Of a DNA stretch of 64,000 nt, positions 14,201-25,490 are shown one piece after another. How positions within the stretch are numbered: the stretch's first letter is position 1; the number at the start of each line of letters is the position of its first letter. Under the pieces are notes generated by a model that was not told where the DNA came from, ran no database searches, and was given only the letters and a program-made list of their open reading frames with translations. The stretch comes from Diadema setosum (Eukaryota > Echinodermata > Echinoidea > Diadematoida > Diadematidae): NCBI RefSeq assembly GCF_964275005.1, contig NC_092705.1, positions 4,341,825-4,405,824 of the forward strand, given 5' to 3'. Both the position numbers and the translations under genes were made by a program.

Positions 14201-17200
14201 TCGGTGTAGTGTAGTTTCCAGACGTTTTTATTTCGTCTTTATTTCTCCGAGTTAAAGCAAGCCAAGTGAGAGTGCATACCCAGCGATTGTGACGCCCGAA
14301 CCGTTTTTTTGTGGCAATCATTGAGCATGCACCCTCACTCGGCTTAGCGGAATACAGCGGGCTTCTGCACAACACACAAGCTGTAACTCAGAGAAATAAA
14401 GGCGAAATAAAAACAGCTAGAAATTAAGACTAGGGTTGGTAACGTTAGGTTGAACGAACTCCTTAATTAAGCCTCTTACAGGAATTAGCGCCTTGACTAT
14501 AGGATGATTTTGAAGAAAAAAAAATAAGAAAAAGAAATGATGCAACTACACACGTGGAGAATCATGGAATCTTTTCTCATCTTACAACAAAAGCAAGTTT
14601 TAACAATGCCCTTTCTCCCACCCCCCAAAAAATAAAAAAGAAAAAGGAGAACAACTCCGTCATGAGTATTTGCCAAAGTATTGTGGTCATAATGAAGAAG
14701 CCCATCAAGAAATATTCAACGCCAAATAAATAAAAAATAATAATAAATAAATATATAAATAATAAGTTATCCTGTGTTGCATCAGTTCAGATCGTGCATA
14801 TGCCCTTGTAGGTCATCTGCGTAATGTTTTCATGCTGCAGTTGTAAGCTTCATCTTCCAAGATTTCTTTTACAACAGGACATTGACAATGCCCAGTGCCA
14901 TTTGATTCTGCTGTTAACCCGTTGAGGACGGGCTGATTTAGCTACGACAGTACAACACGCATTTCCCATAGACACCTGCCCGAATACACACGCGACTCGT
15001 CCTCAAAAGGGTTAATAAAAAAGATGATGTCCCAAGGAACCACTCTATAAACAGGGAATTGAAAGCTGTAAGTGCCAACTTTTTTTTCACTCTTGACAGA
15101 TTTACGTGTGGCTGGACGCACTGGTCAACTACTTGACGGTCAGTGGATACCCTGAGAAGAAGCGACTGTGGCCTCCTACCCACATTGTTGGAAAGGACAT
15201 CCTCAAGTAAGGGGTCAGATCTTAAAGGGATGGTACAGTTTTGGTTGAGACCTAATTTCAGGTTTCTATTATTTTTTTGTGAGATAAGGAGAAACCTCCT
15301 AATATGAAAGAGCATTTACTTCTATGAGGAATTTAACGTTTATATGATGAAAATCGGTTTTGACATGGCTGAGATATCAAAAAACGAACTATTCTAATAA
15401 AGTGTGGGACCCACACTTTATTATGATCGCTTTGTTTTACTTTGTTTTTGGATTGTTCGTATCCGGGCAATTACCCCCGGAGGGCAATTACCCCCCGGCC
15501 AAATACTGGTTAGTGGTAAGGTGAGAGTAAAGATTAGGGTTAGGGTTAGGTTTAGGGTTAGGAGTTTGGGTTAGTGTTAGGGCTAGGTTCAGGATTAGGA
15601 TTAGGATTAGGGCCAGGGGAAGGGTGCGGGGTAATTGCCCAGGGGGTAATTGCCCTAGACGTTTCAGTCATTCCAAACCCGATTTTCATCAAATAAACTT
15701 TGGCTCTGTACTACATGTATATCATAAGTGCTTTCTTGGTATCTCGCAAAAAGTTAAAAGCCCAATCCTCATCTCCACCAATACTGTACCATCCTTTTAA
15801 GCCTTTCGCATCCAAATAATGCTGATTCCCCATTGGTTTTCACACAGTACATACTTAGGCAGTAAGTGAATGATATCTTCAGGCAATTTACTGGTTCTGT
15901 GGACTGATGATATGAAGTGGATCTAGATAGAGGAAGTAATATGCCATCAGCAAGAAACAAAATGGGAAATCAACTTGGTTTACCCAAAACACATATTTCA
16001 GGTCTACTGGGAAACTGATCTGTTTTGTAACACAGTCTTGTTTATGATGTGAATTGTGTGTGGGTGAGCCAAAGCTGGTCACCTTCAAATATCTTGGCCA
16101 TTATTTTGGTTTAATGCTTAATTTTATCAGAGTTTTGCAATTCCAAATCAATTCCTATTATATTTTACCTACTGCATATATCCAAAAAAGAATTCCTCCT
16201 ACATGTTACAATTTTTGCAATATCACTCGTTTTTCCTGAAGATTCCATGCCATTTATTGGCCAGCGTTCCTGATGGCAGCAGACATATCACCACCGGCAA
16301 CCGTTGTCTGCCACTCCCATTGGACAAGGGATAACTTCAAGGTGAAATCCTCCGCTTATTTCCACCCCTAGATTGATTTCCTGAAATCAATCCCTAGAAG
16401 ATCATCTCTACCTTCTTCCCCCTTTCAATTTTAACCGTTGAGGACAGACTGATTTTGCTACAACATGCATTTCCCATAGACATCTACCCGAGTATATATA
16501 CCGGGACTTGTCCTTAACGGGTTGATAGTACATATGAACCACCTCTTTTTTTTTTTTCTTTCTTTTTTTTTTACAAAGTCTCAGATTCCTGGCTTTACAA
16601 TGCTTTTTGAGATTAAATATTTTGCTGTGAAGCTGCAGTGATTTCAATTCATGTGTGTTGCATAATAATTTGACATTAGACTTCTAATCTTGAAACGAGC
16701 ATTTTCAATGATGAGCAAAAAACAAAAAACAAAAAAAAAAATGTTTAAAAAAGAGAAAACAAAAGTACTTTTTGATATCAAATACAAAAATGTCGTTTTG
16801 ATTGTATGGTATGTCTGGTATGGAGAAGAAAATTGTCTTTGTACTGTAATCTTAGTGATGCATTTTTATTACAAAGGTAACTTTGCACATCATTTTCATC
16901 TTTTCTTTCTTGCCCATGATGAAGCAGATTTCCCAGTCATGTTCACACCTCTTACCATATAGTGAGAATGAATTGATTTCTATGATAATGAATTGTCAGA
17001 TGGAACAAAAAAATAGCTATTGTTAGAGGATTCATTCATATTTTAAATTGTAACATTTCCTACTGTAGACATGTTTCATAATTCATGAGACCCTTATAAC
17101 TTGCTGTTTCTGTCTTTTGTTATCTTCATCCTCCTTCTTATTCCCCTTATGTTTCTCATTTTTCTTTCTCTTTCTTTTTTTGACACAGATGTCCAAGAGC

Positions 17201-19199
17201 AAAGGGAATGTCATCAACCCTTTTGACAGACTTGCCCACTACACAGCAGATGGCCTGCGCTACTTCCTGTTGCGAGAGGGCGTCCTTCACTCCGATGGAG
17301 GTGGTTCATCCAAAATCTCATACATGATAATATGTTACTTTAAGTGTAGAAATGTCATTTTGGAACTTGCAAGAAAAAAATGAAATAACGGAAACTCATG
17401 CTGTGCACATGGATTACAAATTTTCAGTAGTGTTGACATTTATTTTTGAGATTTAATGAACATTTCCAGTGGCATGTAGTTGTTTTATTTTTTTTTTTCC
17501 AGTATAAGATATGCAGTGAAATATAGAGGGGCCAATTTGATGATGACATGGTGATAACTTCAGTGATCTTTATAGGAAGTATCTAGATATCTCATTGGCC
17601 AATTGCATTGAAGTCACCATGCCGCCATTTTACTACGCACATCTCCATACACTTGTGCGTGTAGCATGATCTTGGTGACAGTCTCCACAGGAAAATGCGT
17701 GCAAGTCCCCATAGAGTCTGCCTGGTAAGATGGCGGCATGGCAGCTTCAATCATTTGTACAGCATGAATGGGCCCATGAGATATCCAGATAGTTCTGTAG
17801 AAGTCAGTGACTAACTACAACCAGATTCCTCCAGGACTTGATTGGTTTATCCTACATTGAGATACAAGGTTAAGAATTTGCTTCCTCTTGTGCATCTCCA
17901 GACTATTCAGACACAAAAGTATCAGCGCTACTCAACGCTGAACTGGCAGACACCTTTGGCAACCTCCTCTCCAGGGTGGCAGCCCCGACACTGAACCCAC
18001 AGCAAGTCTTCCCCCTGCTGGATGCCAACCTCTTCCCCAGCCGGCCGGGTGCTTCTCCAACAGCAAGGAGTGTGGATGAAGATTACTTGCTGGTCAATTC
18101 ACTGCACAGATTGCCGGGTAGGATGCAAGTCAAAGACACTTCTATCATTTTTTATTTTTTACATTGTGCCTGGTTAACACCACTTAATAACCTTGCTGAT
18201 CACTTGGGATGAACAGCATGGATGATGCATGTGATAGGGAGGGACAACTTCATCTGTATAACATGCTGCTCTCTGCGAGAAGAGACGGGGTATCTTTTAT
18301 ATACACACATTGTGACTCCCAACGCATGGGAGTGCTGCTTTATGTACAGTGAAAGGGACAGAGTGTTTCTTTTCTATTTAAATCAGATTTGATAAAATGG
18401 TAAATAACAACAATGCCCACCTGGTTTCACTGAGGCCTATTATGATTATAAAGTGCAGATCATAGGCAACCAGTATCATAAGACATGGTTATTTAACCCT
18501 GTATAAGGCCAGGGGTAGAGTAGGGTGTCTCCAGCACCCCCCCCCCCCCCCTCCAGAACTTCTCGTACTGCCTCACAGTGTTCAGAAATTTGAGCTACCG
18601 CATCTGTTTTTGTCTCGCCTGAATTGACAGATGATTAACCCGTTGAGGACGGGTTAATTTTGCTACAACACACATTTGCCATAGACCCCTGCTGGAGTAT
18701 ACTCGGGACTCGTCCTCAAATGGTTAGATGTAGACAACATTGTTGTAGCTTACTGACAGTAATGTAGACAGCTGTCTTTATTTCTACCTGCATTTTGTTC
18801 ACATCACTTTCAGAAATCGTGGCTGAAAACTACAACCAGTTCCTGTTCTACCGGGGACTGGAGGAAATTATGACTTGCCTTCGCATGGCCAATGCCTTCG
18901 TCCAGCGCCACGAGCCGTGGAACCTGGCCAAGAATCCCGTCGACCGCCCCTGGCTGGACTCAGTCATCCACATCACCATGGAAACGCTGCGAGTGTGCGG
19001 CATCCTGGCCCAGCCCGTGGTGCCCCGGCTGACGGACCGACTGCTGACGAAGATGGGCGTAGCTGAGGGGGAGAGGGGGTGGAAAGACTTGAAGTGCTTT
19101 GAAGCCCTGTCTGGTGAGAGCAAGGGTTGTGGAGGGAGGCAACTCAGTGGAGACTCTAGTGTGCTCTTCTCCAGACTCAAGACAGAGTCAAGAAGATAG
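8274..19199 (+). CDS. MARS2: Methionyl-tRNA synthetase, mitochondrial (11 coding exons)
   Basis: This gene charges mitochondrial tRNA-Met with methionine using ATP in the mitochondrial matrix. Exons: 8274-8466, 9185-9375, 11411-11497, 12259-12387, 12966-13077, 13662-13792, 15100-15206, 16242-16341, 17189-17300, 17902-18117, 18814-19199 (TAG). All junctions are GT/AG, phases agree, and the joined length is 1764 nt, or 587 residues, close to the human protein (593). Residues 1-27 are Arg-rich and lack acidic residues, as a mitochondrial presequence should. [10 protein letters not shown] is followed by the HIGH-type motif PHIGH (66-70), then GTDEHG (97-102), [17 protein letters not shown] (about 285-292) and KMSKS (350-354). 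The KMSKS motif is split by intron 8. The C-terminal helical anticodon-binding domain (RHEPWNL, then [15 protein letters not shown]) is in the last exon. An in-frame stop at 8238-8240 makes the 8274 ATG the first in its frame. Most introns carry small inverted-repeat elements. Confidence 0.96.
9647..10526. mobile_element. Inverted dimer of a ~440-bp TA-flanked MITE (Tc1/mariner-like ends)
   Basis: The element starts with CAGTATGTCCC and ends with GGGACATACTG, directly flanked by TA on both sides (9645-9646, 10527-10528), as for Tc1/mariner insertions. The two halves (9647-10086 and about 10087-10526) are reverse complements along nearly their whole length. Each half also carries the terminal repeat at its inner end (GGGGACATACTG at 10075-10086). 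No transposase frame is present. It lies in MARS2 intron 2. Confidence 0.85.
14223..14416. repeat. Inverted-repeat element in MARS2 intron 6
   Basis: The left end TTTTATTTCGTCTTTATTTC is mirrored by GAAATAAAGGCGAAATAAAA at the right end. Arm similarity continues inward (GAGTTAAAGC against GCTGTAACTC, then GTGAGAGTGCAT against ATGCACCCTCAC). It is about 194 bp with no coding capacity. Confidence 0.65.
14914..15015. mobile_element. ~100-bp MITE with TTAACCCGTTGAGGACG ends, copy 1
   Basis: Starts TTAACCCGTTGAGGACGGG and ends CGTCCTCAAAAGGGTTAA, giving near-perfect terminal inverted repeats. The internal part CATTTCCCATAGAC is shared with the copies at 16431-16525 and 18635-18726. Located in MARS2 intron 6. 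Confidence 0.75.
15222..15800. mobile_element. TTAA-flanked MITE family 2, copy 1, carrying a nested insertion
   Basis: Ends are TTAA-AGGGATGGTACAG and CTGTACCATCCTT-TTAA, with the shared interior (TTGGTTGAGACCTAATTTCA, GTGTGGGACCCACACTTTAT). Copies without the insert (34316-34705, 44949-45339) are about 390 bp. Here 15454-15660 is extra sequence. The left end lies only about 15 nt past the MARS2 exon 7 splice donor. Confidence 0.85.
15454..15660. mobile_element. Nested GGGCAATTACCCC-ended element with degenerate TTAGGG array
   Basis: The insert interrupts the TTAA MITE exactly where other copies read GGAT-GTTTCAG. Each end has a doubled GGGCAATTACCCC motif in inverted orientation. The centre (15533-15612) is a degenerate run of TTAGGG/GTTAGG/ATTAGG words resembling telomeric repeat. 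Confidence 0.75.
16431..16525. mobile_element. ~95-bp MITE with TTAACCCGTTGAGGACG ends, copy 2
   Basis: Same family as 14914-15015: TTAACCGTTGAGGACAG at the left, CTTGTCCTTAACGGGTTGA at the right, and CATTTCCCATAGACATC inside. Located in MARS2 intron 8. Confidence 0.7.
17557..17812. repeat. Imperfect inverted-repeat element in MARS2 intron 9
   Basis: The left arm TCTAGATATCTCATTGGCC, continuing to CATGCCGCCATTTTA, is mirrored by TAAGATGGCGGCATGG to GGCCCATGAGATATCCAGA on the right. It is about 255 bp, non-coding and probably a MITE. No target duplication could be fixed. Confidence 0.65.
18635..18726. mobile_element. ~92-bp MITE with TTAACCCGTTGAGGACG ends, copy 3
   Basis: TTAACCCGTTGAGGACGGG at the left and GACTCGTCCTCAAATGGTTA at the right, with CATTTGCCATAGACCCCTGC between. 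Located in MARS2 intron 10. Confidence 0.7.
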
Positions 19200-19805
19200 C
19201 GCCGGTTCCAGATTTATTCATTTGATGTGAACGAGGCCACCGAGATGTCCACAATCTTGGTGCAAGTGGGAGTGAAGTTGCCAAAAAAGTCGCCTAAGTT
19301 TTCTGCAATCTTATGAAGGTTATCAAAGAACTCTAGGTGATTGGGCAGGATCTGCATACGATAAATGATAACGTACCTGCAGTGAAACCGAGGAGCAGCC
19401 ATGCATTGGTTTGCCTGATATTTTGTGATAGCAGCCATCACTTAGTTGCAGGAAAATATCCAGAGAATTATTATCATATGATAGCTGTGGATGTGTGTGA
19501 TTATGATAATAGTATTGATAAAGAAATGTTATTGCTGATGTCATGGTACTTTGCCTTTTCACCACATTTATGGTACCCCCACAACATGTCACATAAAATG
19601 ATTATGATTTCAATTATCAAAACCAGATAGAGGGACGAGCACTTTATAGGATGGGAAAGGGATCACATCTGTAGCATTTTCTTCCCAAAAATGTACTTTT
19701 TCAGCCCTCGGAATACTGTAGTGCTATTTGCCAGGTTATCATCCCAGCTGTGTATGCAAAGTTAGCCTCATGCAACAAAATGCAGGCTGGCACAATTATA
19801 TCGTC

Positions 19806-20044
19806 GCTGGGGCGACAAGACCTCGTATCTCAAAAATGTCAAATGTTCAGGAGAGCCAAAAAACATGGCGGCCAAAGCACTATACTGAATGGGATAGCCG
19901 TTCCTTTGACATGCCGTGGTGGCTTCATTTTTGGGGTAAGACAGCTGGGATTTGGACAGGACATCACTTAACCGATTATTTGACCACTAATGCAAAAAAG
20001 TCATTTTCACCAAAATTTGAGATACAAGGTTTTGTCACCCCAGC
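19806..20044. mobile_element. ~240-bp MITE with GCTGGGGCGACAAG ends
   Basis: The left end GCTGGGGCGACAAGACCTCG, then TATCTCAAA, is mirrored on the right by TTTGAGATACAAGG, then TTTTGTCACCCCAGC. The terminal inverted repeat is about 30 bp with a few mismatches. The interior is non-coding and no clear target duplication was found. Confidence 0.7.
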
Positions 20045-22962
20045 AATGAATTATGTTTCTGACTGTATGACAGTTTTGTGCAATTCATTATGTGAGAAAT
20101 ATTAACCTGAATATTTCTAGGTTCTGGTTCTTCAGTGGTGATGATGATGAGTGCTCTTTATTCTGCATTTATGATAGAATTATAATAGCAGACACAATGG
20201 TATTCTTTGTAGCTGAGAGCGGTATTCCTCTAATACAGATTTCACTAAATTCAGTGATTGGTTAGAACTACCTCTGTAAATAGAACCAGATATGGAGGAG
20301 GAGGATGCATTTTGTTGCCTGTGAGCAGTCTCCCTTGTTAAACAAGGGACTGCTTGATTTTTTTTTTTTCATTAAAAAAGATTTATACATTTTGCATTTA
20401 TGTAGAAATTCCTTTGTGATACATGTAATGTTTTATATACACTTTGGCCAATGCACTGGGACTTGATATACAGAGAATATGTTATTGCTACGAAATATTT
20501 ATCCCCTGATCATTTATTGCAAAACTTTTTGTTTTTTTCTGTGGTGGCCATTTTGAAATTCAGAAAGGTGGCTTAAGATGTACTCAGATTAAAAAACAAA
20601 AACAAAAACAAAAGAAAAAAAATGGTGATCAGATTTCAGTAACCAGAAATGTTTTATCAGATGATCAGAGTTAGCATCATAAGCAACAAATAATTTGATT
20701 TCATAAATCCTTCTGATTTACCAGTAAAGCTTTGATACAGAGTGTATGAGTATTGACAAGCTTGTGCAGCTTGTTGAAGTGTGGCTAGTCCATCAAGTAC
20801 GCTGCGACACATTGCCAATTTTATTTGTGCAGTGCATATTAAGGGAACTGCTTGGAAGAAGCTCAGTTTCTCTCAAAATGCATTTCACCGTAACGCTTGT
20901 ACCAGAGCCTCCCAAGCCTTTCCGCCTTCCCGTTCTCTGGCACAGGTGTACCTGAATGACGATATGATTATGGTGCTTCTTGAATTAACTTATTTTACAT
21001 GCCAGATGGTGTGTATAGATGTAAAGTTTGGGTATCTTGGCTATTTGGAGCCGACCTACAGGTGTTTCCTGGAAGATAAAACCAGTGTCTTGCTCCTCCA
21101 CTCACTTGAAGTGATTGAACTAAAAATGTTATATGATGCTAACTTTAGCATGAAAATTTGTGTGGACATGTGACCACTTTGAGAAATTTTCTGGCTCTAA
21201 GAGCACATATGCAATGGTGGTTGTTTTCAAATAGAAGTTTAATGTGTCATTTTGTACATGGCCCACACTTTTTGTCATTGTTTGTTTGTTTGTTTGTTTG
21301 TTTGTTTTTATTGGAGGGGGGTTGTAGTCATTTGTGGTCGGACAAGAACAAAGACAAATGATTAATTCTTTGGTGGGAATGGAGCAGAGTTATCTCATGT
21401 TTCCTTTCCAAGATGCTCATTTTGGGTTAGCCCAGGCTCGCTCGCTTCAGAGGTTGACTTTTTCATTATTTGCATCCAGATACAACACGATTTGTAAAGC
21501 CGTTCAAAATGAAAAAGGGGGATTCATGACCATTTTACTATGTAATCACAAGAATCTTCAGACCAGCTGTGCCTGATATCAGTTTGTGAGAAGCTGTCCA
21601 CAGAGATAAGAGAAGTGTTACATTCTTGGTGTGTGCTGCCCTGTGAGAAGTACAATTGAAGTGCCCCCTACGGGCAGAAATTAGTATTGGTGGATGAAGA
21701 AAACTGTCTTCAAAATGTCAGGTGTGTGTAATATTTAAACAGAAAAATGTGCGGAGTACAGCTAATAGTTATGTGCCAATAGAATTGTATACAAGAGGTT
21801 GCACAACATATACATGTATTTCCAAAGTACAGGACTCTAACTATTGCTATGGAACAACATGATGGTGAGCACCAGTCAGTCTGAATGATTATTATAATAA
21901 TGATAATGATGATAATAATAATAATGACCTCTTATACATAAAGTGCTGAAGTCCATCAAAATCCATATGCATTTTAATGCAAGAGGGTGCTTAGTTATGG
22001 TGTGCCCTCAGGATTGTACAGTGTATTAACCTCAGAAATGCCAACTTTTTTTCTTCTTTTTTTTTTTTGCAGCATTTTGTACTATTTGTTACTAAATGTA
22101 CTCATGCATACATGGAAAATGCTTTTTCCCCCCAATTATATTACTTCACATATCTATTGCAGGAAAGGGGAAAATAAAGTTCTCCCCAAAATATATGCCT
22201 TTTCAGCCCTCCGAATACTGCAATTGCTTTTTTAAGGGAGGCATCCCCTCGTACTGTTCATGCCTGACAAAGATCAAAAGGAATGCTTTTCTTTCCCACT
22301 GATCGATACATTGGCTAAAACACTTTCTTTGCCGTTTGACCCAAATATATGGAAACCAACTGTCAATGAGAAAAGATTATTTAACCCCCCTGATCCCCAA
22401 TGTGTCAGTTACTGCCCTACTGTTGGACTGAGGCAATCTTGCATTGGAATGGGCCATAACTGATACCGTAAGTCATAGGAAGGTCAAGTTTTTGAAGATG
22501 AGCATATTGCTAATGAAAGAGCTTGTGAAATTATATCTACATCCATGGACACATAAAGCATTCATGTGAATTGCAATATTTTTCTTATTCCTACAATGTA
22601 GTGTACTTCGTTTTGTATCTGGAGGATAAAACAAGTACAGTAGATACAGGTACATTGTACATGTAATACAACCAGTTGACAGTGGAAGTGTTTCATGATT
22701 GCATGCATGGATATATTGCATCTTACAGATTTTTTGTTTTTTTTAAACGTCTACATGTCACAATAAAGGACCTCTCTCAAACCATAATAATTCGCTAGTA
22801 GGAAGGCAAAAGATTGTATATCTACCCTAGAAAGATCTAAAGTCTTATTCAATGTGCTCTGTGCAGTGTAAAATTGATTACCCTGAGTCTGCAAGATCCC
22901 TTTAAGGGGTTATTTGATAATCCCTTCCAACCTGTTGTTTCAGACAGTTTTATGCTTTGAAA

Positions 22963-22966
22963 ACAC

Positions 22967-23039
<73 letters not shown>

Positions 23040-23042
23040 CAC
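22963..23042. repeat. (CA)n microsatellite
   Basis: About 39 CA units with two interruptions (CG). It accounts for the poly-Cys/Val frames in reverse. Confidence 0.95.
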
Positions 23043-24688
23043 AACATACAATGAGAAGTGAGGAATTGCCCTTTGCTTGACATCTGACCTGTGACCTCAA
23101 AGCCTGTGTCATCCAAGGGCAGCATTCCTGAGGTAAGAGCTTTCTCTCTCAGAAATTTCTGTTGAGAACATCTTTTTTTTTCTACCAATACATTGTATAT
23201 TATATGCATTCATAGTTGAAAATTTTTTCTCATAAAGTCTATTACAAACTAGGAATCTCCTTTTATCTGGCAGGTTTTTGTTATAATTATTTGATCTTTG
23301 CACTGTTACATGTGTGAGGATTAAGAGCATCATAGCCTAGTGGAATTAAATATTTTTGAATTTCTGTGTGCTTTATCATACTGACTGAGTATATTGTGCC
23401 AATATTGGGCTATCTCTTATAAGTTTGCCCCCCCCCCCCAAAAAAAAAAAAAAAGAAAAGAAAAAGAAGTAAAATAGTACTTATTAGCTCTGAAATCACA
23501 ACTTGTTTTATTGCTCAATTTTGCCTTGACACTTAATCTGGAGTACAGAACCAATGTCTTCTCGTAGAGTTGGTATAAATTTTTCACACTATCCTGGGAT
23601 GTGTGCTATCAATCACTTTGCACAAGTGTTTCAGTGGTTCAAGACTACATGGATTGAGACGAAAGTATCATTTGAAAAAGGAAGTAAAAATCTCAACATA
23701 GAGACCATACCATTATCTGTATGAACACTGCATGTAACCTTTCACATTGACCCAGGTAAAGGTTGCATCAGAGTTCATGCTAAACACTGTCTGGCTAAGC
23801 GTTATGCATCTCATTCGTTATGATTGTTTTGAGACTCATGTCTTTAAATTTCACCACAGACATTCATTAATTTTTAGGTCAATTTTTATCCACTTTCTAG
23901 CTTGTTTATACGACTCCACAACTTCTGTATGGCCATTGTGATACGACTGTATTTTTATTGGAAATAAACCAACTAAAAGAGAATTCTAAAGGATGTCGTG
24001 TGGTATGTTGTTTTGTATTGCAGTCTTTCCAAGAAAAAATATCTTTACCTTGAAAGTTTTATGCCACTCCAGAAAGAGTAAATAAGCCAGAGACCAGCAA
24101 AGCTTTCACTTGGGCAATGATAGAAACGATAAGTATATACAAGGTATATGTAATGCTACTACTTGTGGACTTGTATTTGCATTTCATACCAATACCTTGA
24201 ATCATCACTTATGTGGCCAAAAGAATACCCGGTATCTAAATATGTGCTGTATATTTTATGATGATTTTTTTTTCCTTCTAGTGGTACTACAACTTTCATT
24301 CTATCCTTTCCATTCAAAATTTGAATTAAAAAATGAAAATATATATATATTTTTCATTTTAAATGTTACATATTTGGTTCATTTGCTCTCATTTACAATT
24401 CTAGTAGAGCCAACTTGATCACAGAATATTGCTTCTTCTGAATTGAGTTAAAATTGAAAATCAACAAGTTCACATCAATGACACCAGTGGGTTGCAGTTT
24501 TGGTCTGTTTTGTTTTTTAGGTTGTTTGTTTGTTTGTTTGTTTGTTTTTTACTTTTGTTTGCTACCCTATTCTCGCAAGTGCGTAAATAAATCCTACACG
24601 TCTATGCATGCATGTAAGGACTAAGGTTTTGATATGTTCACAAGAGGCACCATGATTATTTATGGAGCCGGGTGCCCTCCATCCCCCT

Positions 24689-24689
<1 letters not shown>

Positions 24690-24723
<34 letters not shown>
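24690..24723. repeat. 34-bp poly-C tract
   Basis: An uninterrupted C run. Shorter C/G runs occur throughout the window (for example about 10700, 12690, 13580, 18537, 37131, 52285 and 60778) and seem characteristic of this genome. Confidence 0.9.
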
Positions 24724-24725
<2 letters not shown>

Positions 24726-24754
24726 CGTACCGCATATTGATAGTAGCCAGTTTA

Positions 24755-24823
24755 TCCCACCGGCAGCGCGGCGCCGCCGTCCGTAACCGTGCCGTGCCAG
24801 TCGTGCGTAGACGCATCTCTCAG
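24755..24823 (+). promoter_or_regulatory. Candidate CpG-rich promoter / 5' noncoding exon of MRPL2
   Basis: A local CpG-rich island (GGCAGCGCGGCGCCGCCGTC and following) stands out from AT-rich surroundings. It ends in CTCTCAG|GTAGGC at 24823, a good splice donor. An acceptor (CTCCCACCACAG) at about 27372 lies just upstream of the MRPL2 start codon. Joining these is inference; no transcript evidence is available. Confidence 0.35.
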
Positions 24824-25285
24824 GTAGGCCTAAGTCTGCTCAGAATTTGTCAGAAGTGTGCACGTGTGTGAGTTTTTCAGTTGAATTTCTGTCTTCGTGT
24901 CTAGAAGAATGTTTAGCGCTTTGGTAAAGACAGGCAAAAGTTCGATTTGGTGTTACGATAGCTCTCCGAGTCTCCTGTTTTTTTGACTCGTGGACACCAC
25001 ACAGGTGCACAGTACAGTACACGAGTGCAACTGTGTTGTCCCATACATGTATATCTGTGTAGGCTTATACGTTTTAATTTATGTCTGTTATCCATTTTCG
25101 GTTTTCGTAGGGTTAGGTTAGGCCCTACCTAAGTAAAACTAAATGTAAAATAGTACATGTATGAACCCTGTCGCCGTACAAAAGTGTCGCCGTGCTTTTC
25201 ACTGCTTCTTCTTCTTGTTGTTATTTGAATCTATGATAGCAAAAAACGGTAGAAAGGGAGGACGAAAGATGCTATGCTGTGGAAA

Positions 25286-25490
25286 TCGGCCCCACCGCTG
25301 TATCAATCTCGCGTAAACGCCGTTTGGTGGGGCCGCATTCACGAGTATTATACTGTGGACAATGGTGGAAGGAAGCCCCACCGCCGTGCTTACCTACCGA
25401 TGAACGCCACACGGTGGGGCTGAATTCACGAGTATAAACAGGCAAGCCGCCATCGTATTAGTACGGACACGCAGTGGTGGGGCCTATTTC
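25286..25490. repeat. Three hairpin units (GCCCCACCG ... CGGTGGGGC) at ~75-90 bp spacing
   Basis: Unit 1 pairs CGGCCCCACCG with TGGTGGGGCCG (25286-25335). Unit 2 pairs AGCCCCACCGCCGTG with CACACGGTGGGGCT (25375-25422). Unit 3 is weaker (about 25448-25485). Each is followed by the same tail, (A/T)TTCACGAGTAT. The block lies about 0.5 kb past the candidate MRPL2 promoter. Confidence 0.7.

Larger units (their letters stand above)
19200..24689. other. MARS2 3' flank, no gene recognised
   Basis: The start of this stretch should be the MARS2 3' UTR. No AATAAA was found close to the stop; one candidate lies at about 23963. Contents are the inverted-repeat element at 19806-20044, a TTTG tract near 21280-21310, the (CA)n tract at 22963-23042 and AT-rich unique sequence. 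The open frames inside (for example 19728-20105 and 20781-21173) lack recognisable domains. Confidence 0.5.

Noticed and set aside
18848-19180. Minus-strand 110-residue frame over the last MARS2 exon
   Set aside because: Shadow of the coding exon; the plus-strand frame is the recognised anticodon-binding domain.
19728-20105. 125-residue frame as a possible gene
   Set aside because: It runs through the terminal inverted repeats of the element at 19806-20044.
22849-23209. Cys/Val repeat frames on the minus strand
   Set aside because: Produced by the (CA)n microsatellite.
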